A DNA stretch of 64,000 nt from JARRKC01 sp963723965 (GTDB lineage Bacteria > Acidobacteriota > UBA6911 > RPQK01 > JAPXNP01). The notes beneath the pieces were generated by a model. It had not been told where the DNA came from. It did no database searches and saw only the letters and a list, made by a program, of their open reading frames with translations. Below are positions 50,264 through 59,556 of the stretch, piece by piece (position 1 is the first letter of the stretch; each line of letters opens with the position of its first letter). Location of the stretch: positions 1 through 64,000 of the forward strand of contig CAVRSV010000014.1 in assembly GCA_963723965.1 (NCBI GenBank), read 5' to 3'. The translations under genes and the position numbers were made by a program.

Positions 50264-50509
50264 ACAGGCTTCCTGACTGTGGAGTCTGGCACCAAACCGA
50301 CGGGATGGCAAGGGCCGAGACGCCTGCGCCGACTCGTCGCCGACTGTCGCGGCTTCCTCCGGCCGGCATTCGTGTTATATGAAGGTATTGCGGATGAAGC
50401 GGTCAGATGGGAGAGCGAGCGTGGCGGTCGCAAGCCGGCCGGCCGCAGTACCGGGGCGGCAGGAGGATGGGCGCCCCCACGGATCGACCGGAAAGAAAGG
50501 TAGACCGGA

Positions 50510-51694
50510 ATGGGAACGAATCGACGGAGTTTTTTGAAGACCGGGGCAGTGGCCGCCACCGCCCTTTCCTGGGGACGGGTGCTGGGTGCCAATGAGCGGA
50601 TCCGTCTTGGCGCGATCGGAACGGGGGGCCGCTGCCAGTATCTCCTGGGGCTCCTGAAGAGACTCAACCGGAGCGACCTGATGGCCGTTTGTGATGTCTA
50701 CGGTCCCCGTCGCTCCGAGGCCCGGCAGAAATACGGCACGGACGCGACCCGAGAATACGTGGACTACCGGGAAGTGCTCGATCGACAGGATCTGGATGCG
50801 GTCATCATCGGAGCTCCGGATCATTGGCACGTGCGCATGGCCGTCGATGCGGTCCAGGCGGGGAAAGACGTCTACCTCGAGAAACCCGTGACTCACAGCA
50901 TCTCCGAGGAAGATCGATTGCGGACGGCGGTCAAACAGAGCGGACGTGTCGTCCAGACCGGCACCCAGCAGCGCAGTTGGCCGCATTTCATTGAAGCGCG
51001 CGAGCGCATCCGCGCCGGGGAGCTTGGGACGATCACGCTCATCAAGACCTTCTGGTATCAGAGCTACCTCAAGCGAGCAGACGTCGGAGGTCGGGAGGTC
51101 GATCTGGCCCAGCTCGACTGGCAGCGCTGGCTCGGATCGGCGCCCCAGCAGCCCTATGATGCGGATCGATTCTTCAACTGGCGCTGGTTTTGGGACTTCG
51201 GCGGCGGTGCTCTCACCGACCTGTTTACCCATTGGGTCGATGTCGCCCACTGGTATATGGGCCAGGACAATCCGATCGCCGTCCAGGGAATGGGCGACGT
51301 CCACCTTCTGCACCATCTGGAGTGCCCGGATACCGTGTCCGCGGCGCTCCGCTACCCGGGCAACTTCACGGTGCAGTACACCGGCACCATGATCGGGTAT
51401 CTCGAAGGCGGCGGGTTGATCTTCCGGGGTACCAAGGGAATGCTCAAACTTTACCGTGCCGGCTACAGCTTCTACCCGGAGCTCTCGAGCTACTCTGAGG
51501 ACCCTGCCAACGACAAACCCTCCCTCGAGGTGAAGTCGGAGGGAGACGGAGCGGTGCAGCACCTGGCCAATTTCCTCGACTGTCTCGAGTCGCGGAAAGA
51601 ACCGAATGCTCCGGTCGAGGTCGGCATTACGGCCGCCCGGGCCGGACACCTCGCCAACCAGGCGATCCGCAGCGAGGCCTGGGTGCGTACGTGA
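50510..51694 (+). CDS. Tat-exported Gfo/Idh/MocA-family oxidoreductase
   Basis: 394 residues with a twin-arginine start MGTNRRSFLKTGAVAATALS. NAD(P)-binding GAIGTGGRCQYLLGLLK, then DLDAVIIGAPDHWHVRMAV, EKPVTHSISEEDRL (catalytic Lys region EKP), and FWDFGGGALTDLFTHWVDVA. Exported members are common in Acidobacteria and Planctomycetes and act on glycosides in the periplasm by an oxidation-elimination or glycoside-cleaving cycle with bound NAD. Divergent from the cytochrome peroxidase. Confidence 0.87.
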   Translation: MGTNRRSFLKTGAVAATALSWGRVLGANERIRLGAIGTGGRCQYLLGLLKRLNRSDLMAVCDVYGPRRSEARQKYGTDATREYVDYREVLDRQDLDAVIIGAPDHWHVRMAVDAVQAGKDVYLEKPVTHSISEEDRLRTAVKQSGRVVQTGTQQRSWPHFIEARERIRAGELGTITLIKTFWYQSYLKRADVGGREVDLAQLDWQRWLGSAPQQPYDADRFFNWRWFWDFGGGALTDLFTHWVDVAHWYMGQDNPIAVQGMGDVHLLHHLECPDTVSAALRYPGNFTVQYTGTMIGYLEGGGLIFRGTKGMLKLYRAGYSFYPELSSYSEDPANDKPSLEVKSEGDGAVQHLANFLDCLESRKEPNAPVEVGITAARAGHLANQAIRSEAWVRT

Positions 51695-51717
51695 TTTTCG
51701 ATTGTTGATTTGGCTTG
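51693..51717. repeat. degenerate GATTT array at 3' end
   Basis: GATTTTCGATTGTTGATTTG-type units begin at the stop codon of the oxidoreductase gene and lie before the converging GH115 stop. Likely a decayed member of the array family. Confidence 0.45.
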
Positions 51718-51721
51718 GGCG

Positions 51722-54667
51722 CTACGGCCGGTGGTAGCTTTCGGGCGGGCCCAGGTAACTCGGCCGCAGGCCGCCGGCGTCGATCACCAATTTTTGCAGG
51801 ACCACCGCCGGATCGACCATCCAGATCTTCAGGACGTGGTCTCCCGCACGCGTGATGGTGTGCTCTGAGACGCCCACCCGGATGTTGTTGCGGACCGATT
51901 CCTCCCAGGCGCGATTCGAATTGTCGGCGAGGATATTGACGATTCGAGGCGGTTCGTCGTCCATCGACACTGCATAGCGCAGGGCACCAGTGCGGCTGAA
52001 ATCCTGGGTCGGTGAGACGAAGGCTCGAACCTGGATCGGCCCCGATCGAAACAGGTGGATGGCGTACTCCAGCCGGGGACTCTCGCCTCCGGGCGTCTGG
52101 GCCGGAGCCGTGACGGGAGAGGGAGTCATGGCCGAGAGAGTCCGACCGAGGTCCGGAATGAGGGTCCAGCGGATCGAGTCCCTTGCGATGTTCCGTGTGT
52201 AGTGGGCGGCCTCCATCGAAATGTACCCGTCGCCCTCGACGAAGCCGTGCACTTCGTCCGGCCCCGGATGGGCGGGATGGCGAATGTCGGCCTGGACGAC
52301 CACGGTCTGTCCTGCGGGGCCCGTCACCGTGACCGGCACCCGCTGATCCCCGGCGGGTGCCTTCTGCCAGTCCACCGTCAGCCAGACCCGCTGCTCACCT
52401 TCGAGCCGCCCCTGGGCCGGTGTGGCAACGAGCCAGGATGCCCCCGGCTCGACCTGGTACTCGAAGGGCGTCTGTCCGCGGTCGAAAATCTCGATGTAGT
52501 GGGTCGAATTCTGGTAGGGGTTGAATTCCGGGAGGACGGCAGGGCTCTTGTCCTGGGGCCACCAGGAGGATGATCCCTCGACGGAGACCCCCATGTCGGC
52601 GCCTGCCGGGACCTGAAGCTCCCGGACCTCGGGCATGACGTCCTTGGGCGGCTGTTGCCAGTAGGTATACCCGATGTGGGTCTGATCCATCATGTGGTTC
52701 CACTTCCCGCCGGCCATCGTCTGGTTGTAGTAACGCGCCAGTTCGGCGTCTCGGGCGAACAGCTGGCGCGCCTTCTCCGCCAGTCCGTTGGTGGTGGCCC
52801 GGCCTTGCTTGGCGTAGAGCCGGTTCCTGCCGACGGTGACGTAGAGCTCATTGAGGTTGGCGCAGGCCTCGACCGGATAGAGCACGAGCTGGTAGAAAGC
52901 GTCGCGGGCCTCGTCGGGTAGACTGGCCGAGATCTGGCGGGCCTCGTGGGCCAACTCGTTGTAGTCGGCCACGACCCGCTCCGCCTCGTGGTAGTCGACG
53001 AGGCTGTAGGTGTCGGGCGAAAGCAGTTCGGGCTTTCGGCGGCTGTTGTACTTGGCGTACCGGGACAGGATCTCGGCGATGGCCGGGGCGTGCTCCGGAC
53101 CGAATTGCTGGGTCGCCCACTGCCGCGTGTACTCGGCGAGCCGTTTGGCGGGCCAGCGGTCGGGCGCCCAGGCATAGTCGAGGAAGAACTGCGTCGGAAA
53201 CTCCATCGGTTTGATGTCGCCCACGTTGACGATCCAGATCCGATCGACACCATGCTTGTAGGCAAGGTGCATCTGCTCCCAGACCCTCGGAATGGGGTTC
53301 GTGTTGAGCCACTTGTAGTTGCGGGGGCCCCCTACGTAATCGAAGTGGTAGTAGATGCCGTAGCCGCCGGACCGGGGTTTGGCCCCGACCTTTGGGAGCA
53401 TGCGGATGTTGCCCCAGTTGTCGTCACACAGCAGCAGGGTCACGTCGTCCGGAACGCGCATCCCCTTGTCGTAATAGTCCTGTACTTCCTTGTACAGCGC
53501 CCAGAGCTGGGGAATCCGGGAGGGATCCTTGCCCGTGACGTCGGCCAGGATCTTGCGCTGGTCGGCCACGATGCGTTCGAGCAGTTGGATGTTGGCACCC
53601 TGAGTCATGGGCATGTCGCCGTCGCCGCGCATCCCGATCGTGACGATGCTCTCGCGAGAATCCATGTTCCGGATGCCGTCGGTCCAGAATTGCCGAAGGG
53701 TCTTGCCGTTCTTCTCGTAGTTCCACGGACCCCGGCCAAACAGCTTCCACTCCTGCTGACTGCGCATCATGGGTTCGTGATGGGAGGTGCCCATGACGAC
53801 CCCCATCTCATCCGCCAGGCGTGGATTCTCCGGATCGTCCGTGTTGAAGGACTTGCCCCACATGGCGGGCCACAGGTAGTTGCCGCGCAGGCGGAGAACG
53901 AGTTCGAACACCTTTTCGTAGAAATGGTGGTTGAATCCGCCGAAAGTCTGATCGACCCACCCCGAGAGGGCCGGGGCCTCGTCGTTGATGAAGATCCCGC
54001 GATACCTGACGGCGGGTTCTCCCTGCCTGTGGCGGCCGGGAAGCACGAACAGATCGGGCCGGTGCGGAACGGGGACGTCGGCCCACCAGTACCAGGGAGA
54101 GACCCCGATCTGAGAGGACACGTCGAACATTCCGTAAATGGTTCCGCGCTTATCACTGCCGGCGATCACCAGGGCCTGCGAAAGCCCTGGCAGTGGATCC
54201 TCGACCACCTGGACGAGGAAGGTCTCACGCCGGCCGCGGATATCGGAAACATCCAGCTTCCGTGCCCGGACCAGGCGATCGAGGATGGGGTTCCGGCCCA
54301 GGGTCCCGATCAGAATCACCCGTTTCGCGCGGCCGAAATCATTCAGAAAGAGGGCTGCAGGAGAGCCCGCCACCCTGCCGAGATCAGCTTGGAGGAGCCG
54401 CGCCACTCGCCGGATACCGGGCCAGTCCATGGAGCTCACGAACAAAGCCGTCGGTCGGCCGTCGCGGGCCAGAGTGAACCTCCCGGGGCCGTCATTCTCC
54501 GAGACATACGTGGGTTCGCCGATGGCCGCAAACAGGGCACCCGACACCAGGCTCGCGACAAGAGAGATCAGCAAGACGAGCCGAAGAGATCCGCCGGAAA
54601 GCCGGCATCGCCGCCGCGTGAACCAATATGCTCCGTTTATCCTCTCTGTGACGACGCTGCGCTGCAT
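51722..54667 (-). CDS. GH115 family alpha-glucuronidase
   Basis: 981 residues, the usual size of GH115. Signal or anchor hydrophobic segment near 28-48. Family segments include GSDKRGTIYGMFDVSSQIGVSPWYWWADVP, YRGIFINDEAPALSGW, NYLWPAMWGKSFNTDD and LLLCDDNWGNIRMLPK. The C-terminal half has a helical region, then a beta domain around VTVTGPAGQTVVVQADIRHP. GH115 enzymes remove 4-O-methylglucuronic acid from xylan, internal or terminal. This points to use of hardwood-type glucuronoxylan or related polymers. GGAAGG precedes the ATG. Confidence 0.9.
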   Translation of the reverse strand: MQRSVVTERINGAYWFTRRRCRLSGGSLRLVLLISLVASLVSGALFAAIGEPTYVSENDGPGRFTLARDGRPTALFVSSMDWPGIRRVARLLQADLGRVAGSPAALFLNDFGRAKRVILIGTLGRNPILDRLVRARKLDVSDIRGRRETFLVQVVEDPLPGLSQALVIAGSDKRGTIYGMFDVSSQIGVSPWYWWADVPVPHRPDLFVLPGRHRQGEPAVRYRGIFINDEAPALSGWVDQTFGGFNHHFYEKVFELVLRLRGNYLWPAMWGKSFNTDDPENPRLADEMGVVMGTSHHEPMMRSQQEWKLFGRGPWNYEKNGKTLRQFWTDGIRNMDSRESIVTIGMRGDGDMPMTQGANIQLLERIVADQRKILADVTGKDPSRIPQLWALYKEVQDYYDKGMRVPDDVTLLLCDDNWGNIRMLPKVGAKPRSGGYGIYYHFDYVGGPRNYKWLNTNPIPRVWEQMHLAYKHGVDRIWIVNVGDIKPMEFPTQFFLDYAWAPDRWPAKRLAEYTRQWATQQFGPEHAPAIAEILSRYAKYNSRRKPELLSPDTYSLVDYHEAERVVADYNELAHEARQISASLPDEARDAFYQLVLYPVEACANLNELYVTVGRNRLYAKQGRATTNGLAEKARQLFARDAELARYYNQTMAGGKWNHMMDQTHIGYTYWQQPPKDVMPEVRELQVPAGADMGVSVEGSSSWWPQDKSPAVLPEFNPYQNSTHYIEIFDRGQTPFEYQVEPGASWLVATPAQGRLEGEQRVWLTVDWQKAPAGDQRVPVTVTGPAGQTVVVQADIRHPAHPGPDEVHGFVEGDGYISMEAAHYTRNIARDSIRWTLIPDLGRTLSAMTPSPVTAPAQTPGGESPRLEYAIHLFRSGPIQVRAFVSPTQDFSRTGALRYAVSMDDEPPRIVNILADNSNRAWEESVRNNIRVGVSEHTITRAGDHVLKIWMVDPAVVLQKLVIDAGGLRPSYLGPPESYHRP

Positions 54668-54867
54668 GTCTGCATACCTTCCCGGAAGAGACCCGCCAGC
54701 CGGTACGGCCGGGGTCTGCTATCCACCTTACTCTTCTATAATAAACAGTTTTCCCGCCGAACCCTGCGGTGTCGCATGGCGCCGTTCTGCCCGAAAACCG
54801 GCAGGCAGGGACAGGGTGACGGGAGACCGGGATTGCAGCGCGAGGTGTGGGGGCATAGACTGCCCCG

Positions 54868-57800
54868 ATGTCGCGACGAAGACTGATTCCATCCCTGCTT
54901 TTCCAGCTTTTCCTGCTCACGGGGCCTGCGTTTGCACAAGGTGCTCAGCCGACTCCGCGGGGCTACTTCCGCTATCCGGCAATCCATGGAGACACCATCG
55001 TTTTCACTGCCGAGGGGGATCTTTGGCGAGTGGGGATCCAGGGTGGCGTGGCTCAGCGTCTGACCACCCATCCGGCCGAGGAAGACCAGCCCGCCGTCTC
55101 TCCGGACGGCCGGACGGTCGCCTTCTGCGCCTCCTATGAAGGACCCCGTGAGGTCTACTCGATGCCGGTGATGGGTGGTCCGCCGAAGCGCCACACCTTC
55201 GAGGGCGGACAGGCGGTTGTGGTCGGATGGACGCCCGACGGACGCATTCTCTACAGCACCCGCCGTTTCTCGACCCTGCCGAACGTCCAACTGGTGGCAC
55301 TCGATCCCGCCACCAACGAACGGACCCTCATTCCGCTGGCCCAGGCCAGTCAGGGGGCCTATGATCCGAGCGGTAAGGTCCTGTATTTCACGCGTCTCCC
55401 CTTCCAGGGAAGTCACACGCGGCGCTACCAGGGCGGTTCGGTCCAGAATCTCTGGAAGTACGCGGCGGGCGCGAGCGAAGCGGTCCCGCTGACAGCGGAC
55501 AGCCCGACGACCAGCAAGGACGCGATGCCCTGGCGCGGCCGGGTCTACTTCGCCAGCGATCGGGACGGCGTGATGAACATCTGGTCCATGAACGAGGATG
55601 GGGGGGATCTTCGCGAGCATACTCACCATGCGGACTTCAACGTCCAGTCCCCTTCACTCGACGCGGGGCGCATCGTTTACCAGCACGGCGCGGACCTCTG
55701 GCTGCTCGACGTCCAGAGTGGCGACAACCACGAGATTCCGATCCGGCTGGCCTCCGACTTCGATCAGCTGAGAGAGCACTGGGTGGAGAAGCCGTTGGAC
55801 TTCGTGACATCCGTCCACCTTTCGCCGACGGGAGACCGGCTGGTCATGACGGCCCGCGGCCAGGTCTTCGTGTTTCCCGTCGAGCAGGGCCGCCGCGTCG
55901 AGGCGACCCGCTCGGCGGAGGTCCGGTATCGTTCCGCTCGCTTCCTGCCCGGTGGCAAGGATCTGCTGACGCTTTCGGACGAGAGCGGTGAGATCGAGCT
56001 CTGGACCGTCCCTGCAAACGGAGTCGGGTCCGCCCGCCAGTTGACCTCGGACGGCAAGGTTCTGCGCTGGGAGGCGGTCCCGTCGCCCGACGGCAAGTCC
56101 ATCGCCCATTACGACAAGGACCAGCAACTCTGGCTGTACGATGTCGCCGCCGGAACCGACAAGCGAATCGCCGTCTGCCAGGACGGGGACTTTGGGGATC
56201 TCTCCTGGTCTCCCGACAGCCGCTGGCTCGCTTTCACCGAGCCCTCCGCCAACACCTTCACCAGGATCCGGATCTACAGCCTGGAAAGCGGGCAGTTCAG
56301 CGATCTGACGAGTGACCGCTACGACAGCTACTCCCCGGCCTGGAGCCCCGACGGCCGCTGGATCTACTTCCTGTCGGACCGCAATTTCGAGTCACTCGTC
56401 CGCAGTCCCTGGGGCTCACGACAGCCGGAGCCGTTCTTCGACAAGCAGACGCGAATCTACCAGGTCGCCTTGCGCAAGGGGCTGCGGTCGCCCTTCCAGC
56501 CGCGTGACGAATTGACGCCGGTCGAGTCCGCCGTCGACGATGCGCAGAAGAAGGATGCCGCGACGCCAGCCGAAGAAGGACAGGAAGGAAAGGGACAGTC
56601 TCCTTCTGCCGCGAAGCCGGGGGAGAGTGCGCCGCCTCCGCCGGTCGAGATCGATCTGGAAGGTCTGGCCGAACGACTCATGGAGCTGCCCGTACCTGCC
56701 GGCAACTACGGGGCGCTGTCGATGGACTCCAGGCATCTGTTCTGGCTTTCGCGGGAAACCGACCTGGCCGGAAAGCGGTCTCTCATGGTCCTGGAGATCA
56801 AGAACCTCGAGCCGAAGCCGGAGGTACTTCTGGCGGATGTTCGAGACTACGAGCTCTCGGCGGATCAGAAGAAGATCATGGTGCGGAAGGGGACCGACTT
56901 CTACGTCTTCAATGCGGGACCCAAGGCGCCCTCCGAGCTCGCCAAGAGCAAGGTCGATCTGTCGGGCTGGTCGTTCCCCCTCGATCCCCGGGAGGAGTGG
57001 AGCCAGATGTACCGGGAAGCCTGGAGGCTGGAGCGGGACTATTTCTACGATCGCGCCATGCACGGGTTGGACTGGCCCGCAATCCGGGAGAAGTATCGGT
57101 CGCTTGCCGAGCGGGTCACCGATCGCAGCGAGCTCAATGATGTTCTGGCGCAGATGGTAGGCGAGCTCTCGGCGCTGCACATCTTCGTGCGCGGAGGTGA
57201 CCTGCGAAGGGGTGAGGAGCAGATCGCCATCGCCTCGCTGGGGGCGCTGTGGCAGCGGGATGAAGCGGCGGGCGGCTATCGTATCGAGCACGTCTACCGG
57301 TCCGATCCGGACCTGCCCGGATCCAGGGCTCCTCTGGCGCGACCGGGCGTCGATGTCGGGGAAGGAGATGTGATCGTCGCGATCAATGGCGTCGAGACGC
57401 TCTCGCTCCAGGATCCGGCGGCTCTGCTGCGCAACCAGGCCCACAAACAGGTGCTTCTGACCGTGAAGCCCGAGGACGGATCCGACTCGCGGGAGGTCAT
57501 CGTCGAACCGATCTCGCTGGGTGAGGAAGCAGACCTCCGCTACGACGAGTGGGAATACACGCGCCGCCTGCAGGTGGACAAGCTGGGTGACGGCCGCATC
57601 GGATACGTGCATCTGCGGGCCATGGGTTCGGGCGACATGGCGCAGTGGACGCGCGATTACTATCCGATCTTCAACCGGGAAGCACTGATCATCGATGTAA
57701 GGAGCAACCGCGGCGGCAACATCGACAGCTGGGTCCTGGAAAAGCTGTTGCGCAAGGCCTGGTTCTACTGGAAGCCGCGGGTCGGGCGGGTGTTCTGGAA

Positions 57801-58221
57801 CATGCAGTACGCCTTTCGAGGCCCCATGATCGTGCTCTGCAACGAACGGACGGCGTCCGACGGCGAAGCCTTCTCGGAGGGTTTCCGGCGCCTGGGCCTG
57901 GGAAAGGTTCTGGGGACCCGCACCTGGGGCGGTGAGGTCTGGCTGAGCGCCTCGAATTTCCTGGTGGACCGGGGGATCGCGACGGCCGCCGAACTGGGCG
58001 TCTACGGCCCCGAAGGCGAGTGGCTGATCGAGGGCCCCGGGGTGACGCCGGACATCGTGGTGGACAACCTGCCCCGGGCCACGTTCGACGGGCAGGATGC
58101 CCAGCTCGAGGCTGCGGCTCGATATCTGCTGGAGGAGCTGAGCCGGCATCCGGTGACCGTCCCCGAGGTGCCGCCCTACAAGACGCACCCCAACCCGGTT
58201 CCGAGAGGGGGAGGGCGGTAG
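54868..58221 (+). CDS. tricorn-type S41 protease
   Basis: 1117 residues with a signal peptide ending AFAQG. The N-terminal beta-propellers (about 30-540) show repeated blades like PRGYFRYPAIHGDTIVFTAEGDLW, QPAVSPDGRTVAFCASYEG and YSPAWSPDGRWIYFLSDRN. A Pro/Ala/Glu-rich linker lies near 560-605. The tricorn C1, PDZ (RPGVDVGEGDVIVAINGVE) and C2 (S41) domains follow. The catalytic Ser is in ERTASDGEAFSEG, the Glu in TWGGEVW, and the His in LSALHIFVRG; the neighbouring Ser745 of tricorn is replaced by Leu. It should degrade peptides in the periplasm. The three-base pattern before the ATG (GGGGGCATAGACTGCCCCG) lacks a strong ribosome site. Confidence 0.9.
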   Translation: MSRRRLIPSLLFQLFLLTGPAFAQGAQPTPRGYFRYPAIHGDTIVFTAEGDLWRVGIQGGVAQRLTTHPAEEDQPAVSPDGRTVAFCASYEGPREVYSMPVMGGPPKRHTFEGGQAVVVGWTPDGRILYSTRRFSTLPNVQLVALDPATNERTLIPLAQASQGAYDPSGKVLYFTRLPFQGSHTRRYQGGSVQNLWKYAAGASEAVPLTADSPTTSKDAMPWRGRVYFASDRDGVMNIWSMNEDGGDLREHTHHADFNVQSPSLDAGRIVYQHGADLWLLDVQSGDNHEIPIRLASDFDQLREHWVEKPLDFVTSVHLSPTGDRLVMTARGQVFVFPVEQGRRVEATRSAEVRYRSARFLPGGKDLLTLSDESGEIELWTVPANGVGSARQLTSDGKVLRWEAVPSPDGKSIAHYDKDQQLWLYDVAAGTDKRIAVCQDGDFGDLSWSPDSRWLAFTEPSANTFTRIRIYSLESGQFSDLTSDRYDSYSPAWSPDGRWIYFLSDRNFESLVRSPWGSRQPEPFFDKQTRIYQVALRKGLRSPFQPRDELTPVESAVDDAQKKDAATPAEEGQEGKGQSPSAAKPGESAPPPPVEIDLEGLAERLMELPVPAGNYGALSMDSRHLFWLSRETDLAGKRSLMVLEIKNLEPKPEVLLADVRDYELSADQKKIMVRKGTDFYVFNAGPKAPSELAKSKVDLSGWSFPLDPREEWSQMYREAWRLERDYFYDRAMHGLDWPAIREKYRSLAERVTDRSELNDVLAQMVGELSALHIFVRGGDLRRGEEQIAIASLGALWQRDEAAGGYRIEHVYRSDPDLPGSRAPLARPGVDVGEGDVIVAINGVETLSLQDPAALLRNQAHKQVLLTVKPEDGSDSREVIVEPISLGEEADLRYDEWEYTRRLQVDKLGDGRIGYVHLRAMGSGDMAQWTRDYYPIFNREALIIDVRSNRGGNIDSWVLEKLLRKAWFYWKPRVGRVFWNMQYAFRGPMIVLCNERTASDGEAFSEGFRRLGLGKVLGTRTWGGEVWLSASNFLVDRGIATAAELGVYGPEGEWLIEGPGVTPDIVVDNLPRATFDGQDAQLEAAARYLLEELSRHPVTVPEVPPYKTHPNPVPRGGGR

Positions 58222-58374
58222 ACGGGGCTTTCGGGACGGCCGGGGACCTGTGGGACATCGGGGACATATGGCGCACCGTCGGGAATCGCCCTTGGGTGAC
58301 GTCGGAGGTGTCGGACGTCCCATGAGTCCCAGACGTCTCAGCCCGTCCCATCAGTGAAAGGCCCGGTGTCCCCC
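58222..58374. repeat. degenerate GGGACA/GTCCCA slippage region
   Basis: After the tricorn stop, GGGACATCGGGGACATATGG and then a stretch with GTCCCATGAGTCCC and CCCGTCCCATC form imperfect direct and inverted short units, up to the stop of the converging methyltransferase. No gene is seen. Confidence 0.5.
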
Positions 58375-59391
58375 CTATATCGCCCTGGCCTTGATGATTC
58401 GGTGGGGTGAGGCCGGCACGTCGTGCAGTTCGATCTCGCTGAATCCGGCGTCGGAGAACATCTGTTGGTAGGCGGGGAACGTGTGAGCCTCGCCGGCTTC
58501 GGTGGTGGCGAGCATGATCAATGCGAAGGTGGCCGGCTGGGGCGGGGTGATCCGGTCCGGGTTCGGCACGAACTCGAGGGCCGCGACCATTCCACCCGGA
58601 ACCAGGGCTTCCCGGCACTTACACAGCAGCTCCGTGCAGGTCTTGGCGTCGAAGTGATGCAGGAAGTTGGTCAGCAGGATGATCTCGTAGGGGCCGTCAA
58701 AGTCGACTTCGAAGGCGCTGCCCGGCCGCAGGGTGTAGCGCTGGCCGACCCCTGCCGTCTCGGCGTTGGCACGGGCGACCTCGAGAACGGCGGCCCAGTC
58801 CAGGGCGACGATCTCGGCACGGGGGTTCAGTTTGGCCACCTCGATGCCAAACAGGCCGTGGCCCGCGGCGATATCGAGGACCCGCATGGAGCCGCGATCG
58901 CCATTGAGGACCAGCTTTCCGAGGGGGCCGGCCGCCGGTGCCATCATGGGCGCCATGCTTCGCGCAAACTCAACCCAGATGGGATTCTCGGGCTCCACGG
59001 TGGCCCGGCCACCCGAGGCGGCCAGACCGTCGCGCACGATCTCCGTCAGGTGGTCGTAGGGTTCCATGAGCCTGGGGTCGTTGAGAAAGCGGATCGTCGA
59101 CGCAATGCAGGCCGGAGACTGAGGATCGAGGAACGCCGCGCTGGTCGGCGTGTGTCGATATCTCTCCCCCTCCTTCCGAATGATCCCGACGATGGTCAGG
59201 TAGTCGCAGAGGATTCGGATTCCGCGAGGCGTCGCCCCGCAGCGGTCGGCCAGTTCGTCGACTCCGGAGCATCCGTCTCCGAGGGCCGAAAACAGTCCCA
59301 GTTCGACGCCCGCCCGAAGGGCCGCCGTACGATGGAACGCATTCATCATCTCGAAGACCAGACCCGGATTGGGGGAGTCCATGCCCTGCAT
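58375..59391 (-). CDS. class I methyltransferase with O-methyltransferase-like dimerisation domain
   Basis: 338 residues. The ATG with AGGAG eight bases upstream is preferred over one 23 codons earlier. The N-terminal winged-helix part has NAFHRTAALRAGVELGLFSALG and a TPRGIRILCDYL motif, typical of plant-type/hydroxyneurosporene O-methyltransferases. SAM motifs: SMRVLDIAAGHGLFGIEVAKL, ALDWAAVLEVA, DGPYEIILLTNFLHHFD, and LVPGGMVAALEFV. Probably small-molecule methylation; substrate unknown. Confidence 0.85.
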   Translation of the reverse strand: MQGMDSPNPGLVFEMMNAFHRTAALRAGVELGLFSALGDGCSGVDELADRCGATPRGIRILCDYLTIVGIIRKEGERYRHTPTSAAFLDPQSPACIASTIRFLNDPRLMEPYDHLTEIVRDGLAASGGRATVEPENPIWVEFARSMAPMMAPAAGPLGKLVLNGDRGSMRVLDIAAGHGLFGIEVAKLNPRAEIVALDWAAVLEVARANAETAGVGQRYTLRPGSAFEVDFDGPYEIILLTNFLHHFDAKTCTELLCKCREALVPGGMVAALEFVPNPDRITPPQPATFALIMLATTEAGEAHTFPAYQQMFSDAGFSEIELHDVPASPHRIIKARAI

Positions 59392-59556
59392 TGGAGAATC
59401 TCCTGTTGTTTGCGACCGACGGTCGCTCGGTGCCGTAAGGGGGTGCGTATTGATTGCCATGTCAAATGGTAATGTCTTTTTAACGCCAAATGCAACAGCC
59501 GTGAGGATGATCGAAAGGAGGGACGGAGGGGAAGCGGGGGGAGAGAACCCGCGGGC

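Noticed and set aside
52946..54886. 646-codon open frame on + opposite GH115
   Set aside because: GH115 motifs are on minus; the + frame has no recognisable feature.
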